The notes: generated from the sequence alone by a model not told the origin. Positions 51,612-60,513 are shown, counted from the stretch's first letter. The stretch: DNA of 64,000 nucleotides from M3007 sp964484205 (GCA_964484205.1 CAZAEZ010000019.1:46202-110201), one strand, 5' to 3'. Program-made: numbers and translations.

Positions 51612-53003
51612 ATGGGCTGTATAGGATGTTCCTGCTCCACCGGTAAAGATGCCGTGTCCGGCTGCCAATCCAATGGCGGCTGCGCAACCGGCGGCTGCAA
51701 CCGGCATAATACCTACGATTGGATCACGGCTATGGGTATCCAGGATACCCGGCCGTTTGACATGGTCGAAGTGAGCTTCAAAAACGGCTCGCGCAAAGCA
51801 TTTTACAAAAATCCGCCGCATACCCGCACGATTACCGGCGACTGGGTGCTGGTCGAATCGCCCTCCGGCGGCTATGACCTGGGCAAAATTTCCCTGTCCG
51901 GCGAACTCGTGCGCCTGCAAATGAAGCGCAAACGCACCCGCAACGACGCCAAACAACTGGCCGTCATCCGCAAGGCCCACGAACGCGACCTCGAACGGCT
52001 CGACGAGCTGCGCAAACAAGAACGCGACGTGATGATCCGCTCCCGGGCTATTGCCCGCACGCTCGATCTGAACATGAAAGTCGGCGACGTGGAATTCCAG
52101 GGCGACGGCCGTAAATGCACATTTTATTACACTGCCGACGGCCGCGTTGACTTCCGCGAACTCATCCGGCACTACGCCCGGGAATTCAAGGTCAAAATTG
52201 AAATGCGCCAGATCGGCGCCCGGCAGGAATCGGCACGCATCGGCGGCCTGGGCAACTGTGGCCGCGAACTTTGCTGCTCTACCTGGCTCTCCGAGTTCAA
52301 AAGCGTCAACACCGCCGCCGCCCGTTATCAAAACCTGGCCATCAACCAAACCAAACTGTCGGGCATGTGCGGCCGCCTGAAGTGCTGCCTGAACTACGAG
52401 CTCGATACCTACATCGACGCCCTGGAAGATTTTCCGGACCGGGCCGACAAATTGAAAACGGCAGCCGGCATAGCCATTCTCATGAAAACCGATGTGTTCA
52501 AGCGGTTGATGTACTACACCTACGTCGACGACCGCGGGCGCTTTTTCCCGCTGCACGTCGACCAGGTTTGGGAAGTGCTGGACATGATGAAAAACGGCGA
52601 AATGCCGGCCAACCTGGAGGATATTCAGGCGATGGCTCCGCCGCCCGACGAGGCAGAGGAAGAAGTACATGATTACGAAAGCGTCAACAACGTTATCCAA
52701 CTGCCCATCGAAAAGCGGAAAAAACGCCGGAAAAAGAAAAAGCAATCCCGCACCGCCCAAAGCCTGGCATCCGCTGTGGAAAAAGCCGGCAGGGAGCAGC
52801 AACAAGGCAACCGGCCGCCGAAAGGCCGCGATGATCGCCGTCGCGATAGCCGCCCGGACAACCGCAAAGGCCGCAGTGGCAATCGCCCTGAACGGCCGGC
52901 CGACAAACCTAAAAACGAGGGAGGCAGCAACCGGAATTCGGACAACCGGAATCCCGATAAGCGGCGGGATGACGGGGATTCGAAAGGGGATAAGAAAGAA
53001 TAA
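51612..53003 (+). CDS. ricT: PSP1-domain protein RicT (YaaT-like)
   Basis: 463 residues. The N-terminus is Cys-rich (MGCIGCSCSTG, GCQSNGGCATGGC). The PSP1 domain (~40-290) has DMVEVSFKNGSRKAFYKNP and RHYAREFKVKIEMRQIGARQ and the paired motifs NCGRELCCSTWL and MCGRLKCCLNYE. In Bacillus RicT joins RicA and RicF in an Fe-S complex that promotes RNase Y-dependent mRNA maturation. The C-terminal ~110 residues are a disordered Arg/Lys/Asn/Asp-rich tail (RKGRSGNRPERPADKPKNEG) suggesting RNA contact. Start choice: Met at 51612 keeps the Cys cluster. It follows holB. Confidence 0.88.
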   Translation: MGCIGCSCSTGKDAVSGCQSNGGCATGGCNRHNTYDWITAMGIQDTRPFDMVEVSFKNGSRKAFYKNPPHTRTITGDWVLVESPSGGYDLGKISLSGELVRLQMKRKRTRNDAKQLAVIRKAHERDLERLDELRKQERDVMIRSRAIARTLDLNMKVGDVEFQGDGRKCTFYYTADGRVDFRELIRHYAREFKVKIEMRQIGARQESARIGGLGNCGRELCCSTWLSEFKSVNTAAARYQNLAINQTKLSGMCGRLKCCLNYELDTYIDALEDFPDRADKLKTAAGIAILMKTDVFKRLMYYTYVDDRGRFFPLHVDQVWEVLDMMKNGEMPANLEDIQAMAPPPDEAEEEVHDYESVNNVIQLPIEKRKKRRKKKKQSRTAQSLASAVEKAGREQQQGNRPPKGRDDRRRDSRPDNRKGRSGNRPERPADKPKNEGGSNRNSDNRNPDKRRDDGDSKGDKKE

Positions 53004-53062
53004 AAGTGAAATTGAAATAGCGACTGTCCTCGACAATCGCCAGAATCTTTAATACCTGTCAA

Positions 53063-54469
53063 ATGCAATACGACGTCATAATCATCGGCTCCGGCCCGGG
53101 CGGATATGTTGCCGCCATCCGCTGCGCCCAGTTGGGCATGCGCACCGCCATTATCGAACGCTACTCCGTGCTGGGCGGCACCTGCCTCAATGTGGGCTGC
53201 ATCCCCTCCAAGGCGTTGCTCGACTCTTCCGAACATTTCCACAACGCCCACAAATCGTTCAAAACGCATGGTATTGACCTCAGCGGCCTGAAAGTGAACA
53301 TGCCGCAAATGATCCAGCGGAAAAATGCCGTGGTGTTGGAAAACAACAAAGGCGTGGAGTTTTTAATGAAAAAAAACAAAATCGACGTGTACTACGGGCA
53401 AGGCACTTTTCTCGATAAAAACAAGATCAAGGTTGCACAAGCCGACGGTTCAACACTCGAACTGGAAACCAATAAAACGATCATCGCCACCGGCTCCAAA
53501 CCTATCGTACCCGCCAACTTCAACTACGATAAAAAACGGGTGATCACCAGCACCGAAGCGCTGAACATCGAAAAGGTACCCGGCAGCATACTCATCATCG
53601 GCGGCGGCGTTATCGGTCTTGAACTGGGTAGCGTGTACGCCCGCCTCGGCACCGAAGTCACTGTGGTGGAATACCTCGATCGCATCCTGCCGACCATGGA
53701 CAGCGATTGCAGTCGTGAACTAATGAAAAGCCTGAAAAACCTCGGCATGCACTTTCACCTGCGCCATGCCGTTACCGAAGTCACCCCTACCAAAACCAAG
53801 GTAAAAGTGGTGGCTAAAAGCCGCGACGACGAATCCAAAGTCTTGAGTTTCAATGTTGACTACTGCCTGGTTTCTATCGGCCGCAGGCCTTACACCGATA
53901 ATCTCGGTTTGGAAAATGCCGGCGTCAACGTGGATGAAAAAGGCCGCATCCCGGTGGACGACAACCTGGAAACCAACGTGCCCGGTATTTACGCCATCGG
54001 CGACGTCATTCGCGGGGCCATGCTGGCGCATAAAGCCGAGGAGGAAGGCGTTTTTGTTGCCGAAACGCTGGCCGGCCAAAAGCCGCATATCCATTACCAC
54101 CTGATTCCCGGTGTGGTGTACACCTGGCCGGAAGTGGCTTCTGTAGGCTATACTGAAGAAGAACTTAAGGAAAAAGGCACGCCGTACAAATCGGGCAAAT
54201 TCCCGTTCCGGGCATTGGGTCGCGCGCGTGCCAGCATGGACCTCGACGGCATGGTCAAGGTGCTGGCGCACAAAGAAACGGACGAAATTCTCGGCGTACA
54301 CATCGTTGGGGCCCGTGCGGCTGATATGATTGCTGAAGCCGTGGCGCTCATGGAATACCGTGCATCTGCCGAAGATGCCGCCCGCATGAGCCATGCCCAC
54401 CCGACGTACACGGAAGCGTTCAAGGAAGCGGCTTTGGCGGCAACCGCTAACCGGTCTTTGCACATGTAA
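53063..54469 (+). CDS. lpdA: Dihydrolipoyl dehydrogenase (E3)
   Basis: Reoxidises dihydrolipoamide of 2-oxoacid dehydrogenase and glycine-cleavage complexes with FAD and NAD. 468 residues. FAD site GSGPGGYVAAIRCAQLGM. Redox disulfide GGTCLNVGCIPSKALL. NAD site GGGVIGLELGSVYARLG. Second FAD motif GIYAIGDVIRG. The C-terminal dimer-interface His is in HAHPTYTEAF. Full length. No E1/E2 gene is adjacent, so it is likely shared between complexes. Confidence 0.95.
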   Translation: MQYDVIIIGSGPGGYVAAIRCAQLGMRTAIIERYSVLGGTCLNVGCIPSKALLDSSEHFHNAHKSFKTHGIDLSGLKVNMPQMIQRKNAVVLENNKGVEFLMKKNKIDVYYGQGTFLDKNKIKVAQADGSTLELETNKTIIATGSKPIVPANFNYDKKRVITSTEALNIEKVPGSILIIGGGVIGLELGSVYARLGTEVTVVEYLDRILPTMDSDCSRELMKSLKNLGMHFHLRHAVTEVTPTKTKVKVVAKSRDDESKVLSFNVDYCLVSIGRRPYTDNLGLENAGVNVDEKGRIPVDDNLETNVPGIYAIGDVIRGAMLAHKAEEEGVFVAETLAGQKPHIHYHLIPGVVYTWPEVASVGYTEEELKEKGTPYKSGKFPFRALGRARASMDLDGMVKVLAHKETDEILGVHIVGARAADMIAEAVALMEYRASAEDAARMSHAHPTYTEAFKEAALAATANRSLHM

Positions 54470-54490
54470 CGCCGTCTGCCAGACGGCGTT
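54468..54490 (+). terminator. Hairpin overlapping the lpdA stop codon
   Basis: aacgccgtct / agacggcgtt around GCC; the left arm begins inside the TAA stop. There is no T-run of its own; the full terminator follows at 54502. Confidence 0.6.
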
Positions 54491-54501
54491 GAAAATAAAA
54501 T

Positions 54502-54535
54502 AAAAAATGCGGTGCCCATAGCGCCGCATTTTTTA
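54502..54535. terminator. Bidirectional rho-independent terminator
   Basis: aaaaaatgcgg / ccgcatttttt around an 11-base loop, between convergent lpdA (+) and proS (-). Confidence 0.85.
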
Positions 54536-54563
54536 TTAAATCCCTAACCCAAGGTCCAAAATA

Positions 54564-56030
54564 TCAATACGCTTTCGCAAACAACACCCGCTGCGAACTC
54601 GGTTTGCCGGTCAGCACACATTTTCCGGCCTCTGCAGTCCCATCCACCGGAATACAGCGAATAGTGGCTTTCGTGCGCTCCTTAATGGCCAGTTCCGTCT
54701 CCGTGGTACCATCCCAATGCGCGGAAATAAAGCCGCCTTTGGTTTCCAACACCTGCTCAAATTCCTCCCAGGAATCGGCCGGCGTGATATGCGCATCGCG
54801 GAATGCTTTGGCGCGATTGAACAGGTTGGCCTGGATAGCGTCGAGCAACTGCACCACATGGTCAACAGCGGTATCCAGCGGCACATTGTTTTTTTCGCGG
54901 GTATCGCGGCGCGCAACTTCGATCTGGCCGGCGTCGATGTCACGTTGGCCAAGGCCGAGGCGCACCGGAACACCGATCATTTCGTATTCAGCAAATTTGA
55001 AGCCCGGGCGATTTTGCTCATCATCGTCAATTTTTACGGAAATGCCCTTGGCGCGCAATTGCGCGGCTATTTTTTCAGCCGTCTCCATGAGTCCCGGAGC
55101 CGGTTTGGGAATTGGCACAATGACCACCTGAACCGGCGCCAGTTTGGGCGGCAGCACCAACCCTTCGTCATCGGAGTGGGTCATGATAAGCCCGCCAACC
55201 AGGCGCGTTGAAACTCCCCAGGAGGTAGCCCAGACGTGCTCCAGTTGATTTTCTTTGTTCAAAAACTGCACATCGAAGGCTTTTGCAAAATTTTGCCCGA
55301 GAAAGTGCGACGTACCGGCTTGCAGGGCCCGCCCATCCTGCATCAGCGACTCAATGCAGAACGTTTCGTCGGCGCCGGCAAAGCGTTCGTTTTCAGTTTT
55401 GATGCCCTTGATGACCGGCATAGCCATATACTCCTCGGCAAAACGGGCGTAGATATCTAGAATCAGGCGCGTTTCCTGCATCGCTTCTTCGGCAGTTGCA
55501 TGCGCCGTGTGCCCTTCCTGCCAAAGAAATTCCGCAGTGCGCAAAAACGGCCGGGTGCGCATTTCCCAGCGCACGACATTGGCCCACTGGTTGATGAGCA
55601 AGGGCAAGTCGCGATAGCTTTGAATCCAGTTTTTGTAGGTATCCCAGATGATGGTTTCGGAAGTGGGGCGTACAATCAGCTCCTCCTCCAGTTTTGCTTC
55701 CGGGTCAACAATCACGCCACCACCGTTCGGATCGTTTTTCAGGCGGTAGTGGGTCACAACGGCACATTCCTTGGCAAAACCTTCAACGTGTGCCGCTTCT
55801 TTACTCAGGAAACTTTTTGGGATAAACAGCGGAAAATAAGCATTTACGTGGCCTGTTTCTTTGAACATGGCGTCCAGCGCGTCGCGCATTTTTTCCCAAA
55901 TAGCGAAGCCGTGCGGTTTGATCACCATACAGCCGCGTACCGGGGAAGTGTCGGCCATGCGCGCTTTGCGCACAATATCGAGGTACCATTGCGAGTAGTC
56001 TTCGGAGCGTGGAGTAATTTCTTTTGCCAT
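54564..56030 (-). CDS. proS: Prolyl-tRNA synthetase, archaeal/eukaryal-like short type
   Basis: Charges tRNA-Pro. 488 residues, the size of the type lacking the bacterial editing insert. Class II motif 1 region WEKMRDALDAMFKETGHVNA, motif 2 in VRWEMRTRPFLRTAEFLWQE followed by GHTAHAT, and motif 3 near TSWGVSTRLVGGLIMTHSDD. The anticodon-binding domain (~300-410, APVQVVIVPIPKP) and a C-terminal zinc-like extension (CIPVD, AGKCVLTG, ending AKAY) complete it. The terminal Tyr is conserved in this type. It is monocistronic. Confidence 0.94.
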   Translation of the reverse strand: MAKEITPRSEDYSQWYLDIVRKARMADTSPVRGCMVIKPHGFAIWEKMRDALDAMFKETGHVNAYFPLFIPKSFLSKEAAHVEGFAKECAVVTHYRLKNDPNGGGVIVDPEAKLEEELIVRPTSETIIWDTYKNWIQSYRDLPLLINQWANVVRWEMRTRPFLRTAEFLWQEGHTAHATAEEAMQETRLILDIYARFAEEYMAMPVIKGIKTENERFAGADETFCIESLMQDGRALQAGTSHFLGQNFAKAFDVQFLNKENQLEHVWATSWGVSTRLVGGLIMTHSDDEGLVLPPKLAPVQVVIVPIPKPAPGLMETAEKIAAQLRAKGISVKIDDDEQNRPGFKFAEYEMIGVPVRLGLGQRDIDAGQIEVARRDTREKNNVPLDTAVDHVVQLLDAIQANLFNRAKAFRDAHITPADSWEEFEQVLETKGGFISAHWDGTTETELAIKERTKATIRCIPVDGTAEAGKCVLTGKPSSQRVLFAKAY

Positions 56031-56364
56031 AATGTTATTTGATGGGCGAATACGTAAAAATTATTAAGCGAAATCTTGAGTTCGGCAATCTTGCCTCCTG
56101 CCGTCTTTCATCTTCCTGATCCGTTGGCCGGGCGCCGTTAAAACCTGGTTAAAATCAGCCTGAAATGTTACCTTGCAGAGGCCTTCCGGTCTAATTCTAA
56201 AAGAATTTAACATTTCGAAGTTCCCGCAATGGTGGTTTAAGCCAACTTTAACGGCCTCAGAATGTTCAATTAATGCCTCTTTAACCAAAAAAAGCCCGCA
56301 AAGGTAATATTTTTGAACCTGTAAACGCTTGTTGCGGAACCATTGTAAAAATCTAATAGTCGCT
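56031..56364. other. Divergent intergenic region
   Basis: 334 bases between proS (-) and the low-complexity secreted gene (+). A minus-strand frame here shows no protein-like character. It holds the -7 box at 56308. Confidence 0.45.
56308..56315 (+). promoter_or_regulatory. -7 box of the gene at 56365
   Basis: TATTTTTG, exact TAnnTTTG, 49 bases before the ATG; no clear -33 box. Confidence 0.45.
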
Positions 56365-57777
56365 ATGAAAAAGAATAATGCACTGCTCACAAATATCCTG
56401 ATGGCTGTTGCCGTATTATTCGGCGTTTCAGCCCACGCACAGGATGATTTGTATTATGACCCGGCCACCGATGCCGGTTATACCCCGGTAAACAATGACG
56501 ATACCTACCGGGAAGAAGGAAAGATCACAAAACCGTATCGTGAAGACGATTATTACTACGAGGACGAGTATGCCTACGAATACTCCTCGCGTATCCGACG
56601 CTTTCACCGCCCGGTTCAGGTGATCGATTACTACGATCCGTTTTTTGTGGATATGTGGTTTTATGACCCGTTCTACACACCTGGCGCCTCCATTTACGTA
56701 GGCGGTTATAATGACTACTGGCGCTGGCGCCGCTGGAACCGTTGGCAGCGCCAAAATGCCTGGACATTCGGCTTTTACGGCTCCGCTTGGGGAATTGGTT
56801 ACAGCCCATGGGGTTGGGGCGGCGGTTGGAACTCCCCCTGGGGTTTTAATGCCTGGAGCAATCCGTATGTGTATAACAACTATTTTTATGACCCATACTG
56901 GACCTGGAATGGCTATAACCCGTACTACTGCCCCGGCAATGTTTGGGTGAACAACAACTACTACTACAACAATACCGGCAATACCAATTCCAATGGCTAT
57001 TCGCCAAAAACCTATACCGGTGTGCGGCGTTCCGGCACTACGGTAAATCCGGGTTATGCCACGCTTACCAGCCCAAACACGACAAAGCCGGGCCGTCTGG
57101 TTGCTTCGAACAAGGCCCCCACGATTGAACTGCAAAACCGCCCGAACGGCCGCGCTGTGACCAATACTACCGGCAACGCGCCGACCAGCAGGGTTGGCGA
57201 GCGCTCCGGCTCCACCAACGAACGGCCTACAACCGTCCCGGGCCGCACACGTACCAACCCGGAAGCCCGGCCCAACACCGACAACGGCCGCACAACAACA
57301 CCGGAAACAACGCGCCGTACTACGCCGCCCCGCACCCGCGAGGTGACGCCAACCAACGAGCGCCCCAGCCGGGAAGCGACGCCAAACACAGAACCGCGCC
57401 CCAGCCGCCGGGAGAACAACGCTACCCCGCAGCGGGAAGAGCAGCGTCGTACCACGCCGGCCACTACGCCTACACCGCGTCGGGAGGAAAACCGTTCTTC
57501 CACACGCCGCGCTGAAACGCCGCGCACTGAGCCCAGCCGCCGCGAAACACCGTCGAGCTACAATCGCAGTTCGAATGAACGCCCAACCCGCCGGGCCGAA
57601 CCGTCATACAACCGTCCGTCCCGCTCCAACGACAGCGGGAACAACCGGAGCTACCAGCCCAGCCCGAGCAGCCGCTCGTCTTCGGGCAGCAGCACACGTA
57701 GCGGAAGCAATGAAGGTAGCAGCAAGTCTACACCGTCGCGGAGCAGCAGTGGAAGAAGTGGCCGCGGGAATAAATAA
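56365..57777 (+). CDS. Exported low-complexity protein: Tyr/Trp-rich N-half, Arg/Ser/Thr/Pro-rich C-half
   Basis: 470 residues from the Met at 56365 (signal peptide MKKNNALLTNILMAVAVLFG, cleavage near AHAQ). Residues ~25-90 are acidic and Tyr-rich (REDDYYYEDEYAYEYSSRIR). Residues ~100-210 are Trp/Tyr/Asn/Gly-rich (WRWRRWNRWQRQNAWTFGFY, YNPYYCPGN). Residues ~225-470 are disordered and positively charged (RTTTPETTRRTTPPRTREVT, ending in Ser-rich SSSGRSGRGNK). Proteins of this shape occur widely in Bacteroidota without a known function. Surface or matrix material is a guess from composition. A clear terminator follows. Confidence 0.8.
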   Translation: MKKNNALLTNILMAVAVLFGVSAHAQDDLYYDPATDAGYTPVNNDDTYREEGKITKPYREDDYYYEDEYAYEYSSRIRRFHRPVQVIDYYDPFFVDMWFYDPFYTPGASIYVGGYNDYWRWRRWNRWQRQNAWTFGFYGSAWGIGYSPWGWGGGWNSPWGFNAWSNPYVYNNYFYDPYWTWNGYNPYYCPGNVWVNNNYYYNNTGNTNSNGYSPKTYTGVRRSGTTVNPGYATLTSPNTTKPGRLVASNKAPTIELQNRPNGRAVTNTTGNAPTSRVGERSGSTNERPTTVPGRTRTNPEARPNTDNGRTTTPETTRRTTPPRTREVTPTNERPSREATPNTEPRPSRRENNATPQREEQRRTTPATTPTPRREENRSSTRRAETPRTEPSRRETPSSYNRSSNERPTRRAEPSYNRPSRSNDSGNNRSYQPSPSSRSSSGSSTRSGSNEGSSKSTPSRSSSGRSGRGNK

Positions 57778-57837
57778 TACGTTTGATCATCCAGCCCGAT
57801 TCTCAGGCTGAAGCAACGATCAATTTTATATAAAATC

Positions 57838-57883
57838 AAATGGGTGGAAACCGGTCCTGTCACCTCTTTCCACCCATTTTTAT
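57838..57883 (+). terminator. Rho-independent terminator
   Basis: aaatgggtggaaa / tttccacccattt around a 16-base loop, followed by TTTATT. It ends the low-complexity gene and precedes the next promoter. Confidence 0.85.
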
Positions 57884-57906
57884 TCCCCCAAAACCCGCCA
57901 TACTTT

Positions 57907-57914
57907 TATTTTTG
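57907..57914 (+). promoter_or_regulatory. -7 box of the outer-membrane protein gene
   Basis: TATTTTTG, exact TAnnTTTG, 16 bases before the ATG at 57931, giving a short leader. Confidence 0.45.
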
Positions 57915-57930
57915 GAAATTCTTTGAAACT

Positions 57931-59403
57931 ATGAAACATCGACATCTCTTTCTGGTCTTTATGCTGTTTTCGGCGATCGCTTACAGCCAGACAGCCGCTG
58001 ACGTACTCAAATTCTCCTACCTCAAACCCGGCGGTACGGCCCGCTTTCTCGGCGCGGGCAGCGCATTTGGGGCACTCGGGGCTGAATTCGGCACCCTGAG
58101 CCAAAATCCCGCAGGCCTGGCCATGTACCGAACGGATGAGCTGATGCTCACGCCGTCGCTGCGCTTTTCAACTACCGAGGCTACCCTTGCTGAAGGTGCA
58201 AATCCGACTCTGGACGAAAGTAAAAGCCACTTTCACTTCGACAACATCGGCATTGTGTTTAACACCACTCCCCGAAAGGGAAACTGGACAACCTTCAATG
58301 TCGGATTGGGCTACAACCAACTGGCCAACTACAATCAGGGAATTTACTACTCCGGCAATGCTGACGGCACTATTCTGAATAACTGGTTTGCGGATGCCCA
58401 ACAGGTGCTGAATGGCGGCGGTACCGCCGACGACCTGGATCCTTTCACCTCTGGGCTTGCTTATGAGGCCAATGCGCTGTATTACCTGAACAATGCCTTT
58501 ACCTACGATTTTGACGGCAATCCCAACGCCAATATCGAGCACAGCCAAACACTCACCCAATCCGGTACAATGAATGAAATGGTCATCTCCTTTGCAGGAA
58601 ATTACCAGGAAAAACTCATGATCGGCGCCACCGTCGGGGTACCGTTTGTGCGTTACCGGTTGAGCGGCGAATACCGGGAAGCCGATCCCGGGGGGGCGGT
58701 TGACTTTTTTGACGACCTGGCGTACACGGAAGATCTTTCGACAGACGGGGTTGGTGTAAATGTGAAATTCGGGGTGATCTACCGGGCCAGTCAGGCCGTC
58801 CGCCTGGGGGCGTCTTTTCACTCGCCCACCTGGCTCAGTCTGACCGATGATTACAGCAATACGCTGAATTATGCGTTCACCGACGGCAGCGGCTCGTACA
58901 GCGAACAGGCAATTTCGCCCGGCGGCAATTTTGATTATAAACTGGCTACACCCTGGCGGGCTGCTATCAGCGCTGCTTTTCTGATCCAGAAAGCCGGTTT
59001 TTTGAGCGCCGAGGTTGAATGGGTAGACTACAGCGCCAACAAATACAACTTCACTGCCGATGTAGCCAACACCGGCAACCAACTGGCCGAACGCGAAATA
59101 AACAACGAAGTACAGCGGCTCTTCGAACCCAAAATGAACATCCGTTTGGGTGGGGAAGCAGCCCTGGATAATTTTCGGCTGCGAGCAGGCGTCAACCTCC
59201 TTGGAAAACCGTACGCTACGGAAACCGGGTTCAATACCGTGTACACCGCAGGCGCAGGGGTGCGGGGCGAATCATTCTACCTCGACCTTGCCTACCGCTT
59301 TTCAGCAGGCGACGGCTCTGTGTTGCCTTATGCCGGCGGCCCGCTTGTCAACACCGACAACCGGGTTTCCGATATCTTGCTGACGATCGGGTTTAAGTTT
59401 TAA
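57931..59403 (+). CDS. Outer-membrane beta-barrel protein, OmpP1/FadL-like
   Basis: 490 residues from the Met at 57931 (MKHRHLFLVFMLFSAIAYSQ, signal peptide); the in-frame extension overlaps the terminator and promoter and is dropped. The start of the mature part, LKPGGTARFLGAGSAFGALG and LSQNPAGLAMY, is typical of the FadL/OmpP1 class in Bacteroidota (often named hemin receptor). Amphipathic strands follow (VGLGYNQLANYNQ, LRLGASFHSPTWLSL), ending with ...ILLTIGFKF, an outer-membrane C-terminal Phe. It may import hydrophobic compounds; the substrate is not known. Confidence 0.85.
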   Translation: MKHRHLFLVFMLFSAIAYSQTAADVLKFSYLKPGGTARFLGAGSAFGALGAEFGTLSQNPAGLAMYRTDELMLTPSLRFSTTEATLAEGANPTLDESKSHFHFDNIGIVFNTTPRKGNWTTFNVGLGYNQLANYNQGIYYSGNADGTILNNWFADAQQVLNGGGTADDLDPFTSGLAYEANALYYLNNAFTYDFDGNPNANIEHSQTLTQSGTMNEMVISFAGNYQEKLMIGATVGVPFVRYRLSGEYREADPGGAVDFFDDLAYTEDLSTDGVGVNVKFGVIYRASQAVRLGASFHSPTWLSLTDDYSNTLNYAFTDGSGSYSEQAISPGGNFDYKLATPWRAAISAAFLIQKAGFLSAEVEWVDYSANKYNFTADVANTGNQLAEREINNEVQRLFEPKMNIRLGGEAALDNFRLRAGVNLLGKPYATETGFNTVYTAGAGVRGESFYLDLAYRFSAGDGSVLPYAGGPLVNTDNRVSDILLTIGFKF

Positions 59404-59420
59404 GACGATTCCAAATTTTC

Positions 59421-59562
59421 ACCACGGAGACACGGAGGGCACGGAGGCATCTTACTCGTCCTACGACTTCGAGTCGTAGGACGAGTGCCGCATAGCCTGA
59501 CAAATATACGAGACACAGAGGGCACGGAGTTTAATGCTCCGTGCCCTCTGTGTCTCCGTGGT
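59421..59562. repeat. Composite 'ccacggagacacggagg' inverted-repeat element, copy 3
   Basis: Outer arms accacggagacacggaggg / ccctctgtgtctccgtggt. Inside lie palindrome copy 3 (59454-59486) and a 20-base-arm perfect inverted repeat at 59510-59556 (gagacacagagggcacggag around TTTAATG). The right outer arm is shared with the inner repeat, so alternative folds exist. Confidence 0.85.
59454..59486. repeat. 33-bp palindrome, copy 3
   Basis: Arms actcgtcctacgact / agtcgtaggacgagt, centre TCG; arms identical to copies 1 and 2. Confidence 0.9.
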
Positions 59563-59573
59563 AAACTAAATAT

Positions 59574-59615
59574 TCTACGGCGAGCATTTAAATTTCCCCT
59601 CTTTTGATACAGCCT
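59574..59615. repeat. Shared tail module of composite repeat, copy B
   Basis: tctacggcgagcattta... to gatacagcct; near-identical to 22146-22186. Unlike that copy it is not followed by a fold-back element. Confidence 0.8.
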
Positions 59616-59706
59616 CTTCAAGAGCAGTGGAAGAAATATTTTTCGATAAATTGTGCCGCAACCGCACCATCTTTTCAAAAACACAATCCCTATTCCAATA
59701 CGCCGT

Positions 59707-60129
59707 ATGCACAGCTTGACACCGTTCCACATTGCCATTCCGGTTTCCAACCTGGAAGAAGCCCGCACTTTTTATCGCGAAACGCTGGGCTGCAGCGAAG
59801 GCCGCAGCGACAGTCACTGGGTTGATTTTAACCTGTTCGGTCACCAACTGGTCATCCATTACGCCCCCGACCGGGTACCCCAAAAAAGTCATAACGCCGT
59901 AGATGGCCACGATGTGCCGGTGCCGCACTACGGCGTGGTGCTGGAATGGGAGGCCTGGCTCCGGTTTGTGGAAAACCTGAAAGCGAAGGGCGTTGCTTTT
60001 GCCATCGAGCCGTATATCCGGTTCCAGGGGCAGGTAGGCGAACAGGCCACCCTGTTTTTCTACGACCCTTCCGGTAATGCCCTGGAATTCAAGGCATTTA
60101 AAAATATGGACCAGTTATTTGCCAAATGA
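59707..60129 (+). CDS. VOC-family (glyoxalase/bleomycin-resistance-like) protein
   Basis: 140 residues from the Met at 59707 (MHSLTPFHIAIPVSNLEEAR). Two beta-alpha-beta-beta-beta modules form one VOC domain. Likely metal ligands are His8 (FHIAIPV), His in GHQLVIHYAP, His in PHYGVVLEW and Glu in GNALEFKAF. The pattern FYRETLGC and FYDPSGNALEF is typical. The substrate (dioxygenase, isomerase or glutathione transferase type) cannot be told. Cytoplasmic, with no operon partner. Confidence 0.85.
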   Translation: MHSLTPFHIAIPVSNLEEARTFYRETLGCSEGRSDSHWVDFNLFGHQLVIHYAPDRVPQKSHNAVDGHDVPVPHYGVVLEWEAWLRFVENLKAKGVAFAIEPYIRFQGQVGEQATLFFYDPSGNALEFKAFKNMDQLFAK

Positions 60130-60137
60130 CCCCCGCA

Positions 60138-60347
60138 CTATCGCTCCGATACCGGGCAGGTCGAAAGCCCCACCACTGCATAAATCGGGCAAAAACTGAT
60201 CAGGCTGGTAGCAAGAAATACGCCGCCAAGCACCAGCAGTACAAGCCCGAACGTGCCGGTTACCGTTCCGGTGAAATACAAAACCCCAAAAATGATGGCG
60301 AGTACTACGCGCACGACCCGGTCGATGGATCCCATATTCTTTTTCAT
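60138..60347 (-). CDS. DUF2892 small membrane protein (YgaP-like)
   Basis: 69 residues from the Met at 60347 (MKKNMGSIDRVVRVVLAIIF). It has two transmembrane helices separated by a short turn and the DUF2892 signatures N-x-G-x-x-DR-x-x-R and CPIYAVVGLSTCP, whose two Cys are conserved in the family. The C-terminal membrane part of E. coli YgaP, a rhodanese, has the same domain. It is the last gene of the kmo-crp-sORF run, 13 bases after the small ORF. Confidence 0.85.
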   Translation of the reverse strand: MKKNMGSIDRVVRVVLAIIFGVLYFTGTVTGTFGLVLLVLGGVFLATSLISFCPIYAVVGLSTCPVSER

Positions 60348-60360
60348 AATAGAACTACGT

Positions 60361-60465
60361 TTAAGATTGAACAATTTGGATAATCCAGGCAATGCCGGCT
60401 GCTATGCCCAGGCACAGCAGACAAACGATCAAAAACTTGTACAATTTTGGAATTGCTTTTCCCAT
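60361..60465 (-). CDS. 34-residue single-span membrane peptide
   Basis: MGKAIPKLYKFLIVCLLCLG followed by IAAGIAWIIQIVQS, then stop. A positively charged N-terminus and one transmembrane helix. It lies between crp-like (stop 60514) and DUF2892 (start 60347) on the same strand with short gaps on both sides, as expected of an operon member. Unrecognised; coding status rests on composition and placement only. Confidence 0.45.
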   Translation of the reverse strand: MGKAIPKLYKFLIVCLLCLGIAAGIAWIIQIVQS

Positions 60466-60513
60466 TGCCTGAGTTTGTACCACAAAGTTCAACCGCACAG
60501 GCCGGGATGTATG

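Noticed and set aside
56064..56390. 108-codon minus-strand frame upstream of proS
   Set aside because: It overlaps the next gene's start and promoter and has no protein-like pattern.
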